This document shows, piece by piece, positions 1 through 5,311 of a stretch of 11,076 nt of DNA. The notes under the pieces are model-generated. The model worked only from the letters and a program-made list of their open reading frames with translations. It had not been told where the DNA came from and did no database searches. Made by a program: the position numbers and the translations under genes. The stretch spans positions 1-11,076 of the forward strand of contig CAKTOK010000047.1 in assembly GCA_934589835.1 (NCBI GenBank), written 5' to 3'. The stretch comes from an uncultured Oscillospiraceae bacterium. GTDB taxonomy: Bacteria; Bacillota; Clostridia; Oscillospirales; Oscillospiraceae. The first letter of the stretch is position 1, and every line of letters starts with the position of its first letter.

Positions 1-70
1 GGTTGGTATATCGGTATTACAGCGGCTTCCCAAGCCGTTAAGGCGGGTTCGACTCCCGTACCCTGCTCCA
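1..70 (+). tRNA. tRNA-Gly (anticodon CCC), 5' end cut by the window
   Basis: The cloverleaf can be folded by eye. The D stem is GTA (6-8) with TAC (18-20). The anticodon stem is 22-26 with 34-38, enclosing loop TTCCCAA, so the anticodon is CCC (29-31) and reads GGG glycine codons. The T arm is GCGGG-TTCGACT-CCCGT. The acceptor 3' strand ACCCTGC is followed by discriminator T and an encoded CCA ending at 70. The first three visible bases, GGT, pair with the start of the acceptor 3' strand, so only about four bases of the tRNA lie outside the window, giving a normal length of about 74. The anticodon and T stems each contain one terminal G-T wobble. Confidence 0.95.
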
Positions 71-114
71 AAAAAGAAAGACACCCACATGGGTGTCTTT
101 CTTTTTTGGAGCAG
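63..114 (+). terminator. Long perfect palindrome / intrinsic terminator after tRNA-Gly
   Basis: Bases 63-87 are perfectly complementary to 90-114: 25 base pairs around a two-base loop (CA). The core is GACACCC/GGGTGTC followed by TTTCTTTTTT, which is a good intrinsic terminator for the upstream tRNA. Unusually, the arm extends past the A/T tracts into the tRNA: the last eight bases of the tRNA including CCA (63-70) are mirrored as TGGAGCAG at 107-114. The A-rich left side would also give a T-tract to minus-strand transcripts, so it may work in both directions. Confidence 0.85.
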
Positions 115-258
115 CACTTTTGCTACGCAAAAGTGGTCGCCTGCGGGCGGGTGATTGAACGCGAGTGGGGGAACCCGTCAAAGGTTCCCCCCTCACACTC
201 CCCCTTCCTTGCGGTGGGCGGGAGTGCAGACAACAAAACATGTGGGCAGTCACAAAAC
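115..258. other. Hairpin-rich intergenic DNA, no gene seen
   Basis: This stretch between tRNA-Gly and the transporter operon holds at least two more inverted repeats. CACTTTTGC (115-123) pairs perfectly with GCAAAAGTG (127-135) around loop TAC. GGGGGAACC (167-175) pairs with GGTTCCCCC (183-191). Short open frames cross it on both strands, but none has a ribosome binding site or a recognisable product. It resembles stacked intergenic repeats rather than coding sequence. Confidence 0.6.
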
Positions 259-295
259 GAAACCCCGCCTGACCACAGCGGTCAGGCGGGGTTTC
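259..295. terminator. Terminator hairpin at the 3' end of the ABC transporter operon
   Basis: GAAACCCCGCCTGACC (259-274) pairs perfectly with GGTCAGGCGGGGTTTC (280-295) around a five-base loop. On the minus strand the right arm is followed by GTTTTGTG, and on the plus strand by CTTTGTTTTC, so either direction is possible. It lies about 60 bases after the stop codon of the minus-strand ATPase gene and is the natural end of that operon. Confidence 0.8.
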
Positions 296-357
296 CTTTG
301 TTTTCAAGCACTTCCGGCGATTTCTCCGTATAAAATCGGCCGCCTGCTCTTTTCTTT

Positions 358-1152
358 TTACGCCAGAAGGGCGCGGTCGTTGTCGTATTCCTCGCCGCTG
401 ACCCTGCTGAACAGCTCCAGCAGCTGGGGCACGGTGAGTCTGGCCTTCTCCTCGCCGGAGATGTCCAGCACCACGCGGCCCTTGTGCAGCATGATGAGCC
501 GGTTGCCATAGTGGATGGCGTCCCGCATATTGTGGGTGATCATCAGGGTGGTCAGATGGTTCTCCCGCACCAAGCGGTCGGTAATGTCCATGACGCGCTG
601 GGCGGTCTGGGGGTCCAGTGCGGCGGTGTGCTCATCCAGCAGCAGCAGCTTGGGCCGCTGCAGCGTGGCCATCAGCAGGGTCAGGGCCTGCCGCTGGCCG
701 CCGGAGAGGGTGCCCACCTTGGTGGTGAGGCGGTCCTCCAGCCCCAGCCCCAGCTCCCGCAGGCGGCGGCGGTAATCCTCCCGCTCGCTGCGGCGGATGC
801 CCGGGCGCAGCGTGTGGCGGCGGCCGCGGCGCTCGGCCAGCGCCAGATTCTCCTCGATCTGCATACCGGCGGAGGTGCCCATCATGGGGTCCTGATACAC
901 GCGGCCCAGATAGCGGGCGCGCTTGTACTCCGGCATGGCGGACACGTTGACGCCGTCCAGCTCGATGCTGCCCTCGTCAGGCCGCCAGGTGCCGCAGATG
1001 GCGTTCTGCATGGTGCTCTTGCCCGCGCCGTTGCCGCCGATGACCGTGACGAAATCGCCATCGTGCAGCGTCAGGGTCAGATGATCCAGCGCCACGCGCT
1101 CATCCACGGTGCCGCTGTTGAAGGTCTTGGTGATGTTATTCATTTTCAGCAT
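358..1152 (-). CDS. ABC transporter ATP-binding protein (TrpXYZ-like system)
   Basis: This is the cytoplasmic ATPase that powers the importer encoded with it. The 264-residue product has all ABC motifs: Walker A GGNGAGKST (39-47), Q-loop Q87, signature LSGGQRQ (149-155), Walker B LLLLDE (169-174), D-loop AALDP and switch histidine H207 in MITHNM. The Walker B extension DEHTAALDP, with His where most ABC proteins have Pro or Ser, is typical as I recall of the ATPase partnered with PF04392 substrate-binding proteins. The chosen start has GGGAGG seven bases upstream and overlaps the permease 3' end by 17 bases, which suggests translational coupling. A second in-frame Met at residue 4 is possible. 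It is the last gene of the operon and is followed by a terminator hairpin. Substrate cannot be read from this subunit. Confidence 0.93.
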   Translation of the reverse strand: MLKMNNITKTFNSGTVDERVALDHLTLTLHDGDFVTVIGGNGAGKSTMQNAICGTWRPDEGSIELDGVNVSAMPEYKRARYLGRVYQDPMMGTSAGMQIEENLALAERRGRRHTLRPGIRRSEREDYRRRLRELGLGLEDRLTTKVGTLSGGQRQALTLLMATLQRPKLLLLDEHTAALDPQTAQRVMDITDRLVRENHLTTLMITHNMRDAIHYGNRLIMLHKGRVVLDISGEEKARLTVPQLLELFSRVSGEEYDNDRALLA

Positions 1153-2050
1153 GGCCGCTGCCTCCCTTTCCTGCGCGGATACGCGCCTTTGCTTCCTGCT
1201 TCAGATACGGTACGCCAAGGAATACCGCCACCACGATGGCGGAGAACATTTTCAGAAGATCGGTATCGAAGCCCGCGAAGATGATGACCTGATACACGAT
1301 GTAGTAGATCACCGCGCCCAGCGCCACGCCGCCCAGCTGCACGGCCATCCGGACGCTCCAGCGGCCCAGCACCGCCTGTCCGATGACCACCGCCGCCAGG
1401 CCGATGACCACGGCGCCGCGGCCCATGTTCACATCGGCGTAGCCCTGATACTGGCACAGCAGCGCGCCGGACAGGGCCACCACGCCGTTGGACAGCGCCA
1501 GCCCCAGCACCTTCATCAGCTGGGTATTGACGCCCTGCGCCCGGCTCATCACCGGATTGCAGCCGGTGGCGCGGAGAGCGCAGCCCAGCTCTGTACCGAA
1601 GAACAGCACCAGCAGGACGCACAGCACCGCGCACACCGCCAGCAGCACCGGCAGCGCGCCGGTCACGTCCATCTGACTCAGCAGGACCTTGAGGCTGCGG
1701 GCGGGCAGCGCCTGATTGGCCTTGCCCAGGATCTTCAGATTCACCGACCAGAGCACCATCTGGGTCAGGATGCCCGCCAGAATGGGCGGGATGCCCAGCA
1801 GCACATGGAGCAGGCCCGTGACCGTACCGGCCAGCACTCCGGCCAGCACGGCGCACAGCATGGCAAGCCAGATGCTGCGGCCGTTCAGCAGCAGTACCGT
1901 GCATACCGCCGCGCCGGTGCAGATAGAGCCGTCCACGGTGAGATCGGCAATATCCAGAACTTTATAGGTGATGTATACGCCGATGGCCATAACGCCCCAG
2001 ATCAGTCCCTGCGCGATGGCGCCGGGCATGGCGGCAAGCAGCTGTAGCAT
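1136..2050 (-). CDS. ABC transporter permease, LivH/BPD_transp_2 type
   Basis: This is the membrane channel subunit of the importer. The 304-residue protein is mostly hydrophobic, with about eight membrane segments by eye, and the N-terminal stretch GLIWGVMAIGVYITYKVLDI followed by ADLTVDGS matches the permeases that accompany PF04392 substrate-binding lipoproteins (TrpY-like). The C-terminus is basic and hydrophilic (residues about 285-304) and should be cytoplasmic. The start follows the lipoprotein stop by 30 bases. A GTGAGG sequence lies about 12 bases upstream, a weak and somewhat distant ribosome binding site. Its 3' end overlaps the ATPase start. The family assignment is strong; the substrate is inferred only from the leader peptide upstream of the operon. 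Confidence 0.92.
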   Translation of the reverse strand: MLQLLAAMPGAIAQGLIWGVMAIGVYITYKVLDIADLTVDGSICTGAAVCTVLLLNGRSIWLAMLCAVLAGVLAGTVTGLLHVLLGIPPILAGILTQMVLWSVNLKILGKANQALPARSLKVLLSQMDVTGALPVLLAVCAVLCVLLVLFFGTELGCALRATGCNPVMSRAQGVNTQLMKVLGLALSNGVVALSGALLCQYQGYADVNMGRGAVVIGLAAVVIGQAVLGRWSVRMAVQLGGVALGAVIYYIVYQVIIFAGFDTDLLKMFSAIVVAVFLGVPYLKQEAKARIRAGKGGSGHAENE

Positions 2051-2080
2051 GGGAAAACGACCTCACTTCCGGTTCAAAAT

Positions 2081-3043
2081 TTACGCCATCGCCTCATAGC
2101 CCTCAGGCACGGTGATGCCCAGTGCCTCGCACATGGCGGGGTTGTACATCTTGGTGGCGGGCGCGTACTGGATGGGCATGGCGGAAATGTCCGCCTCGCC
2201 GGTGAGGACCTGCGCGGCCATCTCGCCGGTCTTGTAGCCCAGATCGTAGTAGCTGATGGACAGGGTGGCGATGCCGCAGCCGGCGCAGAGGCCCTGCTCA
2301 CCGGCCACCACAGGAGTCCCTGCATTCAGGACGATGCTGCCGATGGTCTCCGTGCAGGAGGCGGCGGTGTTGTCGGTGGGGATATAGATCACGTCGCTGT
2401 CGGCGGCGGCCTTGGTGGTCACTGCGGCCACGTCGTTGGAGTCGGAGAAGGAGTAGCGCTGGCAGGCGATGCCCTTATCGGTGAGGTATTCCTCCACCAC
2501 CTGTACCTGATACGCGGAGTTGGGCTCGGCGGAGCAGTACAGCAGGCCCACGGTCTTCGTCTCAGGCAGCAGCTCCAGGATCATATCCGCCTGCTCCGTC
2601 AGGGGCGCCAGATCGGAGGTGCCGGAGACATTGCCGCCCACGGTGCCGGAGAAGTTGTCGATGCCCAGCGCCACGCCATACTCGGTAACGGCCGTGCCCA
2701 TGATGGGGATCTCGGTGGTGGCATTATAGGCGGCCTGCAGAGCCGGCGTGGCGTTTGCCAGGATCAGGTCCACATTCTTGGATACGAAGCCGTTGACGAT
2801 GGTGGTGCACATATTCTGGTCGTTGGCGGCGTTCTGCACGTCCACGTCCACATTCTCCGCACCCAGCTTCTCCTGCAGGGCGTCGATGAAGCCCTGCGTA
2901 GCGGCGTCCAGCGCGTCGTGGGTCACCAGCTGGCACACGCCCACGGTATACTTCCTGGCGGTGTCGCCGCAGGCGGCCATGCTCAGGCACATGGCGCCGG
3001 CGAGGAGGGCGGTCAGCAGCCGCCGCGTGATGTTCTTCTTCAT
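2081..3043 (-). CDS. ABC transporter substrate-binding lipoprotein (PF04392, TrpX-like)
   Basis: This is the extracellular ligand-capturing subunit of the importer. The 320-residue product starts with a lipoprotein signal: basic KKNITRR, a hydrophobic core and lipobox MAAC with the modified cysteine at residue 25. The mature part begins KYTVGVCQLVTHDALDAAT and carries ANATPALQAAY and EIPIMGTAVTEYG, the layout of the ABC_sub_bind family to which streptococcal TrpX belongs. The start has AGGAGG nine bases upstream. It is the first structural gene of the operon, 49 bases after an intrinsic terminator that ends a Tyr/Phe-rich leader region, so its expression is probably set by attenuation. A Tyr, Phe or related aromatic ligand is inferred from that leader and not seen in the protein itself; Trp, which known relatives bind, remains possible. 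Confidence 0.92.
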   Translation of the reverse strand: MKKNITRRLLTALLAGAMCLSMAACGDTARKYTVGVCQLVTHDALDAATQGFIDALQEKLGAENVDVDVQNAANDQNMCTTIVNGFVSKNVDLILANATPALQAAYNATTEIPIMGTAVTEYGVALGIDNFSGTVGGNVSGTSDLAPLTEQADMILELLPETKTVGLLYCSAEPNSAYQVQVVEEYLTDKGIACQRYSFSDSNDVAAVTTKAAADSDVIYIPTDNTAASCTETIGSIVLNAGTPVVAGEQGLCAGCGIATLSISYYDLGYKTGEMAAQVLTGEADISAMPIQYAPATKMYNPAMCEALGITVPEGYEAMA

Positions 3044-3091
3044 GATGGGTTCCTCCTGTTTCCGTTTGGTGGTTTTTGAACTTTGGGGTAC

Positions 3092-3134
3092 AAAAAAGCC
3101 GCCCTGTGGACTTGTGGTCCATAGGGCGGCTTTC
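3092..3134 (-). terminator. Attenuator terminator upstream of the transporter genes
   Basis: Read on the minus strand, AAAGCCGCCCTATGGAC (3133-3117) pairs with GTCCACAGGGCGGCTTT (3111-3095) around a five-base loop, with a single A/C mismatch. The stem runs straight into six consecutive T (3097-3092). This is a textbook intrinsic terminator, yet it sits after the operon promoter and leader peptide and 49 bases before the first structural gene. Its placement only makes sense as a conditional terminator. On the plus strand there is no useful T-tract. Confidence 0.9.
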
Positions 3135-3142
3135 TGATCGCT

Positions 3143-3162
3143 CCGTCTTTGAAAAAGAACGG
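3143..3162 (-). other. Small leader-RNA hairpin between leader peptide stop and terminator
   Basis: On the minus strand CCGT-T-CTTT pairs with AAAG-ACGG around loop TTC with one bulged T, giving eight base pairs. It begins about 11 bases after the leader peptide stop codon, within the footprint of a ribosome halted there. It may be a pause or competing structure. By eye, the adjacent GGC..TTCT (3164-3156) could instead pair with AGAA.GCC (3135-3128) in the terminator's first arm; this is only a weak candidate antiterminator. Confidence 0.4.
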
Positions 3163-3172
3163 CCTTCTCTGT

Positions 3173-3271
3173 TCAGCAGCGTTTCTGGGCATCACAAATC
3201 GCTTTTACTTCATCCGCATAGGTAAAGTAAAAGTAAAAGCTATAAGCGTATGCCTTGTACTGCTGCATCAT
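3173..3271 (-). CDS. Tyr/Phe-rich leader peptide (32 residues), putative attenuator
   Basis: A 33-codon frame starts ATG ATG at 3271 and stops with TGA at 3175-3173. It has AAGGAG at 3288-3283, eleven bases upstream, and a promoter that would give a very short 5' untranslated region. The protein has no domain; its point is codon content. Residues 5-18 read YKAYAYSFYFYFTY: six Tyr and three Phe in fourteen, with no Trp. Codons for S11-F16 form the first arm of a hairpin (3240-3231 with 3210-3201). A strong terminator follows. This is the classic arrangement for ribosome-mediated attenuation: when charged tRNA-Tyr or tRNA-Phe is scarce the ribosome stalls, the first hairpin cannot form and readthrough is favoured. 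The role is inferred; the frame, spacing and hairpins are seen directly. A chance ORF is unlikely given the combination. Confidence 0.82.
   Translation of the reverse strand: MMQQYKAYAYSFYFYFTYADEVKAICDAQKRC
3201..3240 (-). promoter_or_regulatory. Leader hairpin overlapping the aromatic codons
   Basis: On the minus strand GCTTTTACTT (3240-3231) is perfectly complementary to AAGTAAAAGC (3210-3201), ten base pairs with a 20-base loop. The first arm is the SFYF codon run of the leader peptide and the second arm lies in the Glu-Val-Lys codons. A ribosome stalled on the Tyr/Phe codons would cover the first arm and free the second. This corresponds to the 1:2 hairpin of classical attenuators. Confidence 0.7.
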
Positions 3272-3304
3272 GTTCCGGCGTTCTCCTTTCTCAAAGTTTT
3301 CTGT

Positions 3305-3334
3305 AACATATCATGGGCGGCGCCTCTGCGTCAA
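3305..3334 (-). promoter_or_regulatory. Sigma-A-type promoter of the attenuated transporter operon
   Basis: On the minus strand TTGACG (3334-3329) is followed after 18 bases by TATGTT (3310-3305), preceded by TGA which supplies an extended -10. The predicted start near 3298 places the leader peptide ribosome binding site about ten bases into the transcript, giving a compact leader RNA of about 200 bases up to the terminator. Confidence 0.65.
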
Positions 3335-3524
3335 CCGTCAAATTCACCAAAAATCAACGCGCGCGCCCCTTAAATTTGTCGATGTCCTCCGCGAAGCGAC
3401 GTTATCGCGTTCTTTGTCTCTCTCATGCGGCCGTTCCATGGGAGGACAGCCGGCAGCGGCCAGTCGGGGAAAAGCCGCCGAAGACGGCGCCGCGCCGGAC
3501 GCGCCTTTTTGTCAAACGGGAGCA
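3335..3524. other. Divergent intergenic spacer, no gene seen
   Basis: This lies between the two divergent promoters. No ORF has a ribosome binding site and no T-box consensus is visible on either strand. The only structure noted is a GC-rich inverted repeat ending in TTTTT (GGCGC about 3486-3490 with GCGCC 3501-3505, then five T), which could terminate plus-strand transcription before the pyrophosphatase promoter, but no upstream plus-strand gene is apparent. Confidence 0.45.
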
Positions 3525-3553
3525 TTGACCGCGGAAGAAAGTTCCTCTATAAT
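3525..3553 (+). promoter_or_regulatory. Sigma-A promoter of the pyrophosphatase gene
   Basis: TTGACC (3525-3530), a 17-base spacer and a perfect TATAAT (3548-3553). The predicted start is near 3560, leaving about 37 bases of leader that include AAAGGAG at 3581-3587. It is close to consensus, consistent with a constitutive housekeeping gene. Confidence 0.85.
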
Positions 3554-3596
3554 ATGAGGTCAGGAATCGCCATTCTATGCAAAGGAGCAACCGCGT

Positions 3597-5207
3597 ATGA
3601 ACGAGATCTATGTCACCGGCCACCGCAATCCGGACACTGACTCCATCGTGGCCGCCATGTCCTACGCCGCGCTGAAGAACGCGCTGGGCGAAAAGGAGTA
3701 TGTGGCGGTGCATCTGGGCACCATCAGCGATGAGACGAACCGTATGCTGGAGCGGTTCCATCTCAGCCCGCCCCGCTTCATCCAGAACGTCCGCACACAG
3801 GTGCGGGATCTGGACTTCGACCGTCCTCCCTGCCTGGACGCCTCGGTCACCATGGACCGCGCGTGGAAGCTCATGCGGGACCAGAAGATCTCCGCCATCC
3901 CTGTGGTCAACGAGGACGGCACGCTCCACGGGATGCTCTCCGCCGGCGACATCGCCACGTTCAGCCTGAACACCGTGGGCGACCCCCGGGTGGACGATAT
4001 CCCGCTGTTCAACCTGCTGAGCGTCATCGAGGGCCGCGTCATGGGCGACGGCGGTGATCTGGTGGACAGCGTCAGCGGCACCGTGTCCATCGCCCTGCCC
4101 CAGAACTGCGAGAACCTGCTGTTCGACAGCGAGGACACCATCGTGCTGTGCGGCAGCCAGCCGGACATGATCCGCCGCGCGCTGGACCGGCAGGTGGCCT
4201 GCCTCATCCTGTGCCAGACGGATGTGGACCCCGCGTGGCTGGAAAACTCCGGCAAGACCTGCATCATCTCCACGCCGCTGGACGCCAGCCGCGTCCACCG
4301 GCTCATCTATCAGGCCACCCCCATCGACCGGCCCTGCGCCGCCGACGGACTGATCTCCTTCCATCTGGACGACTACATCGACGATGTGCGCGAGGTGGTG
4401 CTGAAGAGCCGCTACCGCTGCTATCCCGTGCTGGATGAGGAGGAGAAGGTGGTCGGCACACTGTCCCGCTATCACCTGCTGAAGCCCCGGCGCAAGCAGG
4501 TGGTGCTGGTGGATCACAACGAGCTGTCCCAGACGGTGCCGGGCATCGATCAGGCCGAGATCCTGGCCATCATCGACCACCACCGCCTGGCGGACATCCA
4601 GACCCGCCAGCCCATCGCCGTCCGCAACGAGCCGGTGGGCAGCACCAATACCATCATCACCTCCATGTATCAGGAGTACGGCGTTACCCCGTCCCCCCAC
4701 ATGGCGGGGCTGATGGCGGCGGCTATCCTCTCCGACACGGTGATGTTCAAGTCCCCCACCTGCACCAAGCGGGATATCGCCATGGCTGAGCGGCTGGCCC
4801 GCATTGCCCGGGTGTCCCTGAAGGATCTGGGGCGCGAGCTGTTCAGCGGCAGCAACGACGGCAAATCCGCCGAGGAGCTGCTGCGTAGCGATTTCAAGGA
4901 GTTCCACATCGCCGAGCAGAATCTGGGCGTGGGGCAGATCACCTGCATCGATTCCCAGAAGCTGCTGGAGCGCAAGGACGAGCTGCTGGATGCCATGCGT
5001 AAGGCCCAGAAATCCAACAGCTACGACATGGTGATCCTGATGCTCACCGACGTTTTGCAGGAGGGCAGCCAGCTGCTGTACATCGGCAGCGACGACACCA
5101 TCCGCAACGCCTTTGCGGTGGAGCCGCGGGACAACGCGGTGTTCCTGCCCGGCGTCATGTCCCGCAAAAAGCAGGTCATTCCCATGCTGACCACCCTGTG
5201 GGGCTGA
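3597..5207 (+). CDS. CBS/DRTGG-domain family II inorganic pyrophosphatase (Mn-dependent)
   Basis: It hydrolyses pyrophosphate to two phosphates in the cytoplasm, pulling biosynthetic reactions forward. The 536-residue protein is the regulated family II form. The N-terminal DHH domain starts with metal-binding GHRNPDTDS (residues 8-16, H9, D13, D15). A CBS domain follows at about 77-125 (PVVNEDGTLHGMLSAGDI). A DRTGG-type region is at about 130-250, and a second CBS at about 255-302. The DHH domain then resumes with VDHNE (305-309) and IIDHH (D327-H329). The DHHA2 domain ends with the substrate-binding SRKKQ at 522-526. In characterised relatives the CBS pair binds adenine nucleotides (AMP/ADP inhibit, ATP activates) and diadenosine polyphosphates, so activity should follow energy state. 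The start is fixed by AAAGGAG nine bases upstream. It is monocistronic and convergent with the next gene. No key residue is missing. Confidence 0.95.
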   Translation: MNEIYVTGHRNPDTDSIVAAMSYAALKNALGEKEYVAVHLGTISDETNRMLERFHLSPPRFIQNVRTQVRDLDFDRPPCLDASVTMDRAWKLMRDQKISAIPVVNEDGTLHGMLSAGDIATFSLNTVGDPRVDDIPLFNLLSVIEGRVMGDGGDLVDSVSGTVSIALPQNCENLLFDSEDTIVLCGSQPDMIRRALDRQVACLILCQTDVDPAWLENSGKTCIISTPLDASRVHRLIYQATPIDRPCAADGLISFHLDDYIDDVREVVLKSRYRCYPVLDEEEKVVGTLSRYHLLKPRRKQVVLVDHNELSQTVPGIDQAEILAIIDHHRLADIQTRQPIAVRNEPVGSTNTIITSMYQEYGVTPSPHMAGLMAAAILSDTVMFKSPTCTKRDIAMAERLARIARVSLKDLGRELFSGSNDGKSAEELLRSDFKEFHIAEQNLGVGQITCIDSQKLLERKDELLDAMRKAQKSNSYDMVILMLTDVLQEGSQLLYIGSDDTIRNAFAVEPRDNAVFLPGVMSRKKQVIPMLTTLWG

Positions 5208-5269
5208 GAACGCCGAAAAAACCTTTCGTGCCGTGGCGTAATGCCGTTGGCCTGGCAGACAGCAATAAG

Positions 5270-5302
5270 CATCCCCCCTGCGGGCGCAGGGGGGATGTTT
5301 TA
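5270..5302. terminator. Terminator between convergent genes
   Basis: CATCCCCCCTGC (5270-5281) pairs perfectly with GCAGGGGGGATG (5286-5297) around GGGC, followed by TTTTATTT on the plus strand. It terminates the pyrophosphatase transcript 60 bases after its stop. On the minus strand the tail is only CTTATTG, so termination of the GTPase gene here is plausible but weaker. Confidence 0.88.
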
Positions 5303-5311
5303 TTTCGGTAT

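Noticed and set aside
38..307. Minus-strand open frame ending in WSRVRESNPP
   Set aside because: Its C-terminus is the antisense of tRNA-Gly and its terminator, a well-known source of spurious proteins; it has no ribosome binding site.
3135..3600. T-box riboswitch upstream of the transporter operon
   Set aside because: TrpXYZ-type operons are often T-box controlled, so I looked for the conserved AGGGTGG..CCGCG element on the minus strand and did not find it.
3423..4907. 494-codon open frame antisense to the pyrophosphatase
   Set aside because: It mirrors codon bias of the real gene (His/Gln/Val-rich low-complexity product), has no domain and no ribosome binding site.
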